Below, piece by piece: positions 1 to 5,161 of a stretch of DNA of 5,161 bases; the stretch's first letter is position 1; each line of letters opens with the position of its first letter. Under the pieces are notes generated by a model, which was given only the letters and a program-made list of their open reading frames with translations, was not told where the DNA came from and did no database searches. The stretch is taken from the NCBI GenBank assembly GCA_009921765.1, contig RFXC01000269.1, positions 1 through 5,161 on the forward strand, read 5' to 3'. Made by a program: the position numbers and the translations under genes. The stretch comes from Betaproteobacteria bacterium (GTDB lineage: Bacteria; Pseudomonadota; Gammaproteobacteria; Burkholderiales; Burkholderiaceae).

Positions 1-330
1 GCCTTGTTCATCGCTGAAAGCTGGTCGCAACCGCTTGCCGGGGGTGGGTTTCAGGTACTCGGTGATCCGGCACACAAACTGCCCAACCCGGTGCTCTATC
101 GTCTGAGCGAGGTCCTGGCATGCTGGCGGCAGGTCGTGGCCCCTGTACTCTGGGTGATGTCGGAATTCCCTTCGCGCGGGGCGAGCTTTGCCTTGAAGCC
201 CGCCTATGAGCGCAGACTACACGCCATCCGATCGCTCGAGCGGGCAACGGTCACAGGTGCTGGCCACATGATGCACCACGACCAGCCGGCTGCCGTGGCG
301 GCCCTTATCCGGACATTTCTTCTCAAATGA
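1..330 (+). CDS. alpha/beta-hydrolase fold protein, C-terminal part (5' end outside window)
   Basis: The reading frame is already open at base 1, so only about the last 109 residues are visible and the start lies upstream. Features seen: a segment DPAHKLPNPVLYR followed by ACWRQVVAPVLWV, typical of the strand before the catalytic acid in alpha/beta hydrolases, and GAGHMMHHDQP near the end. The first histidine of that motif (codon 265-267) is the likely catalytic His, and a final helix (AAVAALIRTFLLK) closes the fold. The nucleophile elbow is outside the window. The catalytic acid is not obvious: the usual G-x-x-D after the strand reads VMSEFPS, so a Glu may serve. The substrate cannot be told. 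The gene ends in an ATGA overlap with the PHP-domain gene, suggesting a shared transcript. Fold assignment is fairly sure; the function is unknown. Confidence 0.8.
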   Translation, partial: ALFIAESWSQPLAGGGFQVLGDPAHKLPNPVLYRLSEVLACWRQVVAPVLWVMSEFPSRGASFALKPAYERRLHAIRSLERATVTGAGHMMHHDQPAAVAALIRTFLLK

Positions 331-1208
331 GTTTTCGCCCCGATCCCTGGCGCTGCAACGCCGATCTGCACTGCCATTCCAACATGTCCGACGGGGTGCT
401 CGAGCCCGCTGCGCTGGTCGAACGCGCAGCCGAAAACGGGGTGGAGCTGTTTTCGCTCACCGACCATGACGAAATCTGCGGGCAGCAGGCGGCAGCCGAC
501 GCGGCGCGGGCGCGCGGCCTCGAGTATGTGGGAGGCGTTGAGGTCTCGGTGTCCTGGGGCGGCGAAACCGTGCATGTGGTGGGGCTGCGGATCGACTGGA
601 CCGATGCCGCATTGTGTGCGGGGCTCGCTCGAACGCGATCGGGCCGCGATTCGCGCGCACGCGAGATCGCCCGCCAGCTGGAAATTGCCGGCGTGCCCGA
701 GGCCTGGGAGGGCGCGCTTCGTCACGTGGGCAACCCTGCGCTCATCTCGCGCACGCATTTCGCGCGGTACATCGTCGAGCGCGGCATCTGCGACGACGTG
801 GGCGAGGTGTTTCGGAAGTATCTGGTCGAGGGCAAGCCTGGTTATGTCGAGCACCGCTGGGCGCGGTTGTCCGAGGCAGTGGAGTGGATTCGCGGGGCGG
901 GCGGTGTCGCCGTGCTTGCGCATCCCGGTCGCTATCGCTTCAACGACACGGCGCTGTGGGCGCTGGTGTCGGAGTTCAAAGCCGCTGGCGGTGAAGCAAT
1001 CGAAGTGGTCTGCGGCAGCCACACGCGGGACCAGTTCCGGCGCTTTGCCGGTGTGGCACTGGAGGCGGGCCTTGCGGCCTCCCGCGGCGCCGACTTTCAC
1101 TCGCCGGGTGAACGCCATACCGAGCTGGGCCGCCTGCCTCTGCTTCCGGATTCTGTCACGCCCGTGTGGCGCAACTGGCCCGAGTTCCTGAACCGGCAGG
1201 CCGCCTGA
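327..1208 (+). CDS. rnm: PHP-domain 5'-3' exoribonuclease RNase AM (YciV/TrpH family)
   Basis: This is a 293-residue cytoplasmic metal-dependent phosphoesterase, the same length as E. coli YciV. Known for the family: RNase AM trims extra 5' nucleotides from rRNA precursors and degrades short 5'-phosphorylated RNA; a Chromobacterium member hydrolyses 3',5'-bisphosphonucleotides. All PHP metal-binding motifs are seen in order: DLHCHSNMSDG (H15, H17, D22), LTDHDE (D46, H47), GVEVS (E72), VHVVGL (H83), SRTHFAR (H144), LAHPGRY (H200), SHT (H232) and GADFH (D256, H258). The similarity to YciV appears collinear throughout, including FRKYLVEGKPGYV at 162-174. The ATG overlaps the stop of the hydrolase gene by 4 bases and has only a weak Shine-Dalgarno (CGGA), consistent with translational coupling. 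The older name trpH reflects its position near trp genes. Nothing is truncated. Confidence 0.93.
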   Translation: MSFRPDPWRCNADLHCHSNMSDGVLEPAALVERAAENGVELFSLTDHDEICGQQAAADAARARGLEYVGGVEVSVSWGGETVHVVGLRIDWTDAALCAGLARTRSGRDSRAREIARQLEIAGVPEAWEGALRHVGNPALISRTHFARYIVERGICDDVGEVFRKYLVEGKPGYVEHRWARLSEAVEWIRGAGGVAVLAHPGRYRFNDTALWALVSEFKAAGGEAIEVVCGSHTRDQFRRFAGVALEAGLAASRGADFHSPGERHTELGRLPLLPDSVTPVWRNWPEFLNRQAA

Positions 1209-1240
1209 CCCAGGTCGGGTGCGGGGCCTGCGCCTGCGGT

Positions 1241-1246
1241 TAGGAT
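1241..1246 (+). promoter_or_regulatory. weak possible -10 box (TAGGAT) upstream of yciO
   Basis: The 66-base gap between rnm and yciO holds TAGGAT, 4 of 6 matches to the sigma-70 -10 consensus, followed by a GC-rich stretch and 28 bases of possible leader. I see no -35 match at 16-18 bases upstream and no extended TGn. No clear Shine-Dalgarno precedes the yciO ATG. The gap contains no convincing terminator hairpin (only a 4-bp ACCC/GGGT stem near 1209-1222 and no T-run), so yciO may equally be read through from rnm. Confidence 0.22.
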
Positions 1247-1274
1247 CGCGGGTTGCAAGAGTGTTCTGCGACCC

Positions 1275-1907
1275 ATGACCCGAATTCTTTCGATTCACCC
1301 TGACAATCCGCAACCGCGGCTCCTGCGGCAGGCGGCGGACTGTCTGCGTGAGGGGGGAATCGTGGCCACGCCCACGGATGCCTGTCACGCCCTGGTCTGG
1401 CAGATCGGCGACCGCGAGGCGCTCGAGCGTGTCAGGCGGATCCGCGCGCTCGATGCCCGCCATCTCATGACCTTGCTCTGTCTCGATCTGGCGCAGCTGT
1501 CGGTCTATGCCGCGATCGATACCCGGCAATTCCGCTTCCTGAAGGAATGGACGCCAGGCCCCTACACCTTCGTGCTGCCAGCCACCCGGGAAGTGCCGAA
1601 GCGACTGCTCCATCCCTCTCGTCGAACCCTGGGCGTCAGGGTGCCGCAGGCGCCGCTTCTGAGGGCATTGCTTGAAACGGTCGGCGAGCCGCTGCTCGGC
1701 ACCACGCTGCAACTCCCGGGCGACGACACGCCGCTGTCAGAACCCGAAGAGATCGAGGCGCAGTTGTCCGGGCGGGTGGATCTGGTGCTCGAGGGCGGAC
1801 GCTCGGGGCTGGAGCCGACCACGGTCATCGACCTGACAGGTGATCAGCCACTGGTGGTGCGGATCGGCTGCGGGCCAGTGGATGAGATGCTCGGTAAGGG
1901 GCGCTGA
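1275..1907 (+). CDS. yciO: YciO, Sua5/YciO/YrdC-family protein
   Basis: The 210-residue product has the YrdC fold and resembles E. coli YciO (206 residues) along its length: IHPDNPQ at 7-13, PTDACHAL at 33-40, TPGPYTFVL at 93-101, RRTLGVRVP at 116-124, GTTLQLPG at 142-149 and PTTVIDLT at 181-188. The match to IHPDNPQ right after the start supports this ATG. The fold binds nucleotides and RNA. The related TsaC/Sua5 enzymes make threonylcarbamoyl-AMP for the t6A modification of tRNA. The residues marking TsaC are absent: the KRP-x-x-KG region reads RALDARHLMTLL and the SxN motif reads GTTLQ. I therefore call YciO, whose physiological role is unsettled, rather than TsaC. It follows rnm, as in E. 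coli, pointing to a conserved functional link. Confidence 0.9.
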   Translation: MTRILSIHPDNPQPRLLRQAADCLREGGIVATPTDACHALVWQIGDREALERVRRIRALDARHLMTLLCLDLAQLSVYAAIDTRQFRFLKEWTPGPYTFVLPATREVPKRLLHPSRRTLGVRVPQAPLLRALLETVGEPLLGTTLQLPGDDTPLSEPEEIEAQLSGRVDLVLEGGRSGLEPTTVIDLTGDQPLVVRIGCGPVDEMLGKGR

Positions 1908-1926
1908 CGGGCCCGGTGCTCGCCAC

Positions 1927-1935
1927 TGATAAAAT
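1927..1935 (+). promoter_or_regulatory. extended -10 promoter (TGaTAAAAT) for the M50 protease-trpS block
   Basis: The bases TG-A-TAAAAT match the extended -10 consensus TGnTATAAT at all but one base. This type of promoter can work without a good -35 box. None is seen at 17-18 bases; a partial CTGACG at 1904-1909 is 20 bases away. Transcription would begin about 7 bases after the box, at or next to the A of the ATG at 1942, giving a leaderless message. The TAA inside the hexamer (1930-1932) is an in-frame stop for the protease frame, so translation cannot start further upstream. Confidence 0.6.
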
Positions 1936-1941
1936 CGGGTC

Positions 1942-2604
1942 ATGAATCTCAGCCTGCCGCAACTTATTGCGGTGTATGCAATCCCGGTCATTCTCGCCAT
2001 CACGCTGCACGAAGCCGCTCACGCCTGGCTCGCGGCGCGGTTGGGCGACCCCACCGCGCGTCTGCAGGGCAGGGTGTCCGCCAATCCACTTCGTCATGTT
2101 GACCCCATTGGCACCCTGCTGGTGCCCGCGCTCATCCTGCTGGTGGGCAAGGCGCTTGGGGCGGGTGGTCTTTTGTTCGGCTGGGCCAAGCCGGTTCCGG
2201 TCGATGCTTCAGCGTTCCGGTCGCCCCGTCGCGACCTGGGCCTGGTCGCTGCGGCAGGGCCAGGCGCCAATCTGCTGATGGCGCTGGGCTGGGCGATCCT
2301 GCTCAAACTGCTGGTGCTCGGGGCGGTGAATGTCGAGTTCCTGGTGCTGATGGCGCAGGCTGGCATTCTTTGCAATCTGGGGCTGGCGGTACTCAATCTG
2401 CTGCCAGTCCCTCCGCTTGACGGCGGCCGCATCGTGGCAAGTTTTCTCCCGCTCCGAGCGGCCATCGTCTGGTACCGGCTTGAGCGCTTTGGTCTCCTGA
2501 TCGTGCTGGCGCTGCTTGCCACCGGTCTGCTGGGTGCGATCATCACGCCCGCCATCGGGTTGGGCGTCGACCTGATTTCCTGGTTATTCAACTTTTCGGG
2601 CTGA
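1942..2604 (+). CDS. site-2 protease family (M50) integral membrane zinc metalloprotease
   Basis: A 220-residue polytopic membrane protein of the compact M50 type (YwhC/Rv-like), without the PDZ domains of RseP. The first membrane helix (about 7-31) carries the zinc motif HEAAH (H23, E24, H27). FGWAKPVPVD at 79-88 and AGPGANLLMA at 105-114 are typical of the family. NLLPVPPLDGGRI at 152-164 supplies the third zinc ligand, D160. Further hydrophobic segments lie near 59-78, 110-128, 133-153 and 184-205. Such enzymes cleave substrates within the membrane. The substrate of this subgroup is not known to me, and no anti-sigma factor gene is nearby. ATG 1942 is the first possible start after an in-frame stop, and no Shine-Dalgarno precedes it, consistent with leaderless translation. 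The gene ends 2 bases before trpS. Confidence 0.9.
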   Translation: MNLSLPQLIAVYAIPVILAITLHEAAHAWLAARLGDPTARLQGRVSANPLRHVDPIGTLLVPALILLVGKALGAGGLLFGWAKPVPVDASAFRSPRRDLGLVAAAGPGANLLMALGWAILLKLLVLGAVNVEFLVLMAQAGILCNLGLAVLNLLPVPPLDGGRIVASFLPLRAAIVWYRLERFGLLIVLALLATGLLGAIITPAIGLGVDLISWLFNFSG

Positions 2605-2606
2605 TC

Positions 2607-3674
2607 ATGTTTCCAGAACGTGTCGTCTCCGGCATGCGCCCCACCGGGGCGCTGCATTTAGGGCATTACCACGGCGCGCTCAAGAATTGGGTGCGACTGC
2701 AATCCGAGTATCCCTGCCTGTTTTTTGTAGCTGACTGGCATGCCCTCACCACCCACTACGACTCACCCGAAGTCATCGGAAACAATATCTGGGAGATGGT
2801 GATCGACTGGCTCGCCGCCGGCATTGACCCGCAGCAGTCCACGCTGTTCATCCAATCCCGCGTGCCCGAGCACGCCGAACTTCATCTGCTGCTGTCGATG
2901 AGCACCCCGCTTGGCTGGCTGGAACGCGTGCCCACCTACAAAGACCAGCAGGAAAAGCTCTCGGATCGTGATCTGGCCACCTACGGCTTTCTGGGCTATC
3001 CGCTGCTTCAGGCGGCCGACATCCTGATGTATCGCGCCGCATTCGTTCCGGTTGGCGAAGACCAGGTGCCGCACATCGAGCTGACGCGCGAGATCGCGCG
3101 CCGCTTCAATCATCTTTTCGGCCGCGAACCAGGTTTCGAGGACAAGGCGCGCGAAGCGGTCAAAAGACTGGGCAGCAAGCGCGCGCGGATGTATCAGCAA
3201 CTGCGTACCCGCTTTCAGGAGCAGGGCGATGACGAGGCCTTGCAGCAGGCCCGCGAGCTGCTCGACCAATCGCCCAACCTCAGCCTGGGCGACCGCGAGC
3301 GGCTCTTTGGATGGCTTGAGGGAAGCCGGAAGATCATTCTTGCCGAGCCGCAGGCGTTGCTTACCGAGGCCTCGCGGATGCCTGGCATCGATGGACAGAA
3401 AATGTCCAAGAGCTATGGCAATTCGATCGGCATGCGAGAAGACCCCGAGTCGGCCGGTTGCACATCGGCGGGCATCGGTTGCCTGGAGTGCAAACAGCCG
3501 GTGGTCGACGCCGTGCTGAAGGAGCAGCAGGGCTTTCTGGAGCGCGCGCAACCCTATCTCGATGACCCAAGCCTGCTGCGCAACATCATTGCCGATGGCT
3601 GCGACCGAGCCCGCAAACTCGCGCAGGAAACCATGCGGGATGTCCGTGAGGTGATGGGTCTCAGCCATGACTGA
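2607..3674 (+). CDS. trpS: tryptophanyl-tRNA synthetase with an apparent internal in-frame deletion
   Basis: A class I aminoacyl-tRNA synthetase that activates tryptophan with ATP and charges tRNA-Trp in the cytoplasm. Seen: the N-terminal VVSGMRPTGALHLGHYHG with HIGH-type HLGH (17-20), ADWHALTTHY (42-51), LLQAADILMY (133-142), VGEDQVPH (149-156) and KMSKS (265-269). Residues about 186-258 hold the extra segment typical of this proteobacterial subtype. At residues 282-284 REDPES runs straight into GCTSAGIGCLECKQPV. From memory of Ralstonia-like TrpS, about 45 residues belong here (KKIRTMPTDP to a KCPVWQ segment and a helix), giving about 400 rather than 355. The missing part should contain the first Cys of an Fe-S motif whose other three (C285, C292, C295) remain. 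The C-terminal helices from 296 on look normal. The frame is intact, so it may be expressed, but tRNA binding is in doubt. Start and operon position fit coupling to the protease gene. Confidence 0.93.
   Translation: MFPERVVSGMRPTGALHLGHYHGALKNWVRLQSEYPCLFFVADWHALTTHYDSPEVIGNNIWEMVIDWLAAGIDPQQSTLFIQSRVPEHAELHLLLSMSTPLGWLERVPTYKDQQEKLSDRDLATYGFLGYPLLQAADILMYRAAFVPVGEDQVPHIELTREIARRFNHLFGREPGFEDKAREAVKRLGSKRARMYQQLRTRFQEQGDDEALQQARELLDQSPNLSLGDRERLFGWLEGSRKIILAEPQALLTEASRMPGIDGQKMSKSYGNSIGMREDPESAGCTSAGIGCLECKQPVVDAVLKEQQGFLERAQPYLDDPSLLRNIIADGCDRARKLAQETMRDVREVMGLSHD
3450..3458 (+). other. trpS: inferred deletion junction within trpS
   Basis: Codons S282-A283-G284 mark where a segment conserved up to REDPES joins one conserved from GCTSAGIGC on. 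Both flanks read like ordinary betaproteobacterial TrpS and only the intervening roughly 135 bases are missing, with the frame kept. Short TCGGC repeats (3450-3454 and 3465-3469) lie at the join and could have favoured slippage, but they are short enough to be chance. The expected length of the missing part is recalled from relatives, not computed. Confidence 0.7.
3648..3655 (+). promoter_or_regulatory. ribosome binding site inside the trpS end for the methyltransferase gene
   Basis: GAGGTGAT, within the last codons of trpS, is a good anti-16S match, 11 bases before the ATG at 3667. An in-frame stop (TGA 3652-3654) overlaps it, and the first start codon after that stop is ATG 3667. This fixes the methyltransferase start despite the 8-base overlap with trpS. 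Spacing is slightly long. Confidence 0.5.
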
Positions 3675-4254
3675 CGCGCGGGCGGCCACACCGGCCGCCG
3701 GGTGCGTGCCGGCGCATGGTGCGTCTGCGCCCTCCGCGTGGGTGATGCGCGGGCTTGGCTGGCTGGCTCCGGGCAGCCGGGTTCTCGATCTTGCCGCCGG
3801 GCAGGGGCGTCACGCGCGGGCGGCCGAGGCGCTCGGCATGGTGGTGACCGCAGTTGATCGAGATGCCGCGGCGTTGCGGTCAATCGGCGGCACGGTTCGT
3901 TGCGTCGAGGCCGATCTGGAAGCAAACCCGCTCCCCTTCGAGGCGGCGAGCCTTGATTGCGTCATCGTTACCAACTACCTGTTCCGGCCAAGGTTTTCAG
4001 AAATGTGCGGGCTACTCGCACCGGGCGGTCTCCTGATCTACGAAACCTTCGCGCGCGGCAATGAACGCTACGGCAAGCCGAGCAACCCCGATTTCCTGCT
4101 CGAACCCGGCGAGTTGCTCGCGCGGTGCGCCGAGGCCGGGCTGGCTGTGATTGCCTTTGAGGATGGCGTGATTCGGGGGTCTCGGCGCGCGCGGGTTCAG
4201 CGGGTCCTCGCGGTCGGGCCCTCGGCGAACCTCGAGAGCTTCGCGATAGAATGA
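3667..4254 (+). CDS. class I SAM-dependent methyltransferase (TehB-like, uncharacterised)
   Basis: A 195-residue Rossmann-fold methyltransferase. Motif I is [12 protein letters not shown] (39-50), binding S-adenosylmethionine. The acidic end of strand 2 is D64 in TAVDRD, and the next acidic motif is EADLE (81-85). Strand 4 is [11 protein letters not shown] (96-106), and [13 protein letters not shown] (117-129) is the post-motif strand. [17 protein letters not shown] (134-150) looks like the family signature. The N-terminal 25 residues are Ala/Gly-rich and probably flexible, and there is no membrane segment. The substrate is not evident; the TehB resemblance concerns the fold and does not imply tellurite resistance. 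It overlaps trpS by 8 bases, so its level is probably tied to trpS translation. Length is normal for the type. The fold is certain, the role unknown. Confidence 0.87.
   Translation: MTDARAATPAAGCVPAHGASAPSAWVMRGLGWLAPGSRVLDLAAGQGRHARAAEALGMVVTAVDRDAAALRSIGGTVRCVEADLEANPLPFEAASLDCVIVTNYLFRPRFSEMCGLLAPGGLLIYETFARGNERYGKPSNPDFLLEPGELLARCAEAGLAVIAFEDGVIRGSRRARVQRVLAVGPSANLESFAIE
4247..4252 (+). promoter_or_regulatory. possible -10 box (TAGAAT) for dapA
   Basis: TAGAAT, 5 of 6 matches to the -10 consensus, overlaps the first base of the methyltransferase stop codon. A start near 4259 would give a leader of about 24 bases before the dapA ATG. No -35 match is seen at 16-18 bases and there is no extended TGn, so the call rests on the hexamer and its position. 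The leader has no riboswitch-sized structure and only a weak GGAA as Shine-Dalgarno. Confidence 0.38.
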
Positions 4255-4282
4255 CTGCTTCCCTCTTCGGAACCCTCAAACC

Positions 4283-5155
4283 ATGATCCAGGGCAGCATT
4301 GTCGCGATCGTCACGCCGATGCACGAGGACGGCAGCCTCGACCTCGATGGCTACCGTCGCTTGATTGACTGGCATATCGAACAGAAAACCGCCGCCATCG
4401 TGGCGGTCGGCACCACCGGCGAATCGCCAACGGTCGATCACGATGAGCACTGCACCCTGATCCGGGTCGCGGTCGAGCATGCTGCGGGACGCCTCCCCAT
4501 CATCGCCGGCACGGGCGGCAACTCCACGCGCGAGGCTATCGAACTCACCGAGTACGCGAAGAAGGTTGGTGCGGCGGCCTCCCTGCAGGTGGTCCCCTAC
4601 TACAACAAGCCCACTCAGGAAGGCATGGTCAGGCACTTTACGGCGGTCGCCGAGCGTGTTGGCCTGCCCGTCATCCTGTACAACGTGCCGGGCCGTACGG
4701 TCGCCGACCTCTCGAACGACAGCGTGCTGAAGCTTGCCCAGGTGCCAGGCGTGATCGGGCTCAAAGACGCCACCGGCGACATTCCCCGTGGCTCCGATCT
4801 GCTTGCCCGGTTGCCTGCCGGTTTTGGTGTCTACAGCGGCAACGACGACTCCGCGCTCGCGCTCATGGCAATGGGCTCGCATGGTGTCATCTCGGTCACC
4901 GCCAACATCGCCCCGGGCGCAATGGCGAAAATGTGTGCGGCGGCGCTTGCCGGGCGCTGGAATGAGGCGCTTGCCATCAACCGGCAACTGCTACCGCTTC
5001 ATCTCAAACTGTTCGTTGAAGCCAATCCTATTCCGGTCAAGTGGGCGATGGCTGAGCGTGGGCTGATCGGGCCGGCAGTTCGCCTGCCGCTTACTCCGCT
5101 CTCTTCTGGCTTCCATGATGTTGTGCGCGCAGCCATGCGCGCGGCAGGGGTCTGA
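4283..5155 (+). CDS. dapA: 4-hydroxy-tetrahydrodipicolinate synthase
   Basis: The 290-residue cytoplasmic TIM-barrel aldolase condenses pyruvate with aspartate semialdehyde, the committed step to diaminopimelate and lysine. Numbering matches E. coli DapA exactly, so the residues can be read directly. K161 (in GLKDATGD) forms the Schiff base with pyruvate. The proton relay T44, T45 (VGTTGES), Y107 (PYYNKP) and Y133 (LYNVPGR) is complete, and R138 binds the aspartate semialdehyde carboxylate. GNDD at 186-189 is in place. The lysine feedback-site residues S48, H53, H56, N80, E84 and Y106 are kept, with A49 replaced by Pro, so a lysine-inhibited enzyme is expected. The start agrees with the family N-terminus ([10 protein letters not shown]). 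An ATG 1 base after the stop suggests a coupled downstream gene. Confidence 0.97.
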   Translation: MIQGSIVAIVTPMHEDGSLDLDGYRRLIDWHIEQKTAAIVAVGTTGESPTVDHDEHCTLIRVAVEHAAGRLPIIAGTGGNSTREAIELTEYAKKVGAAASLQVVPYYNKPTQEGMVRHFTAVAERVGLPVILYNVPGRTVADLSNDSVLKLAQVPGVIGLKDATGDIPRGSDLLARLPAGFGVYSGNDDSALALMAMGSHGVISVTANIAPGAMAKMCAAALAGRWNEALAINRQLLPLHLKLFVEANPIPVKWAMAERGLIGPAVRLPLTPLSSGFHDVVRAAMRAAGV

Positions 5156-5156
5156 C

Positions 5157-5161
5157 ATGCA
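5157..5161 (+). CDS. possible start of a downstream gene, cut by the window edge
   Basis: An ATG begins 1 base after the dapA stop, and only five bases of it are visible. In many beta- and gammaproteobacteria the gene after dapA encodes the outer-membrane assembly lipoprotein BamC, and such tight spacing fits an operon. The sequence itself shows no more than a start codon, so the identity is a guess from known gene order. Confidence 0.3.

Noticed and set aside
1209..1274. Terminator or structured RNA between rnm and yciO
   Set aside because: Only a 4-bp stem is seen, with no T-run, and the 66 bases are too few for a riboswitch.
204..1712. Long minus-strand open frame of 502 codons
   Set aside because: It runs antisense to rnm and yciO, both of which have clear family motifs. 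Its product is Arg/His/Pro/Gln-rich with no recognisable domain, as expected from the complement of GC-rich codons.
2094..2657. Minus-strand open frame across the protease-trpS junction
   Set aside because: It is Ser/Pro/Arg-rich, without motifs, opposite two well-supported genes.
2607..3674. trpS as a frameshifted pseudogene
   Set aside because: The frame is open from HIGH through KMSKS to the conserved C-terminal RDVREVMGL, with no stop or frameshift. An in-frame deletion explains the short length better.
2763..3689. Minus-strand open frame of 308 codons
   Set aside because: It is antisense to trpS and shows no domain; it arises from codon bias in the real gene.
3667..4254. Tellurite resistance (TehB) function for the methyltransferase
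   Set aside because: The likeness is only that of the SAM-binding fold, and no tellurite-related gene is nearby.
3968..4987. Minus-strand open frame of 339 codons
   Set aside because: It is antisense to both the methyltransferase and dapA genes, crossing the gap between them, with low-complexity Arg-rich sequence and no motif.

Overview
The window is a compact, GC-rich, all-plus-strand bacterial chromosome segment. Gene order and protein sequence suggest a betaproteobacterium, most likely near Rhodocyclales or Burkholderiales (Azoarcus/Thauera-like). That placement is made from remembered family sequences, not a search. No mobile element, CRISPR array, tRNA, rRNA or long non-coding stretch is visible, and the longest intergenic gap is 66 bases.

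Layout: (1) the 3' end of an alpha/beta-hydrolase gene (1-330); (2) a PHP-domain RNase AM gene, rnm/yciV (327-1208), overlapping the hydrolase gene by ATGA; (3) a YciO gene of the Sua5/YciO/YrdC family (1275-1907); (4) a small site-2 protease of family M50 (1942-2604) behind an extended -10 box that would give a leaderless mRNA; (5) trpS (2607-3674), 2 bases after the protease gene; (6) a class I SAM-dependent methyltransferase (3667-4254), overlapping trpS by 8 bases; (7) dapA (4283-5155), with a -10-like box on the stop codon of the gene before it; (8) an ATG 1 base after dapA, probably the start of another gene cut by the window edge.

Functionally this is a housekeeping neighbourhood. RNase AM (rRNA 5'-end trimming), YciO (an RNA-linked fold) and TrpS (tRNA charging) have a translation/RNA flavour. 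DapA is the committed step of lysine and diaminopimelate synthesis. The rnm-yciO pair is also adjacent in E. coli, next to the trp operon. Tight spacing suggests two or three co-transcribed blocks: hydrolase-rnm, protease-trpS-methyltransferase, and dapA onward.

The most unusual point is inside trpS. The catalytic half is intact, with HLGH and KMSKS. Just after KMSKS, however, about 45 residues expected in close relatives are missing in frame, so the protein has 355 rather than about 400 residues. The missing part should carry the first cysteine of a C-x22-C-x6-C-x2-C iron-sulfur cluster motif; the other three (C285, C292, C295) remain. This is either a real deletion with consequences for tRNA binding or a sequencing/assembly artefact. 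I see no evidence of an undescribed multi-gene system here.
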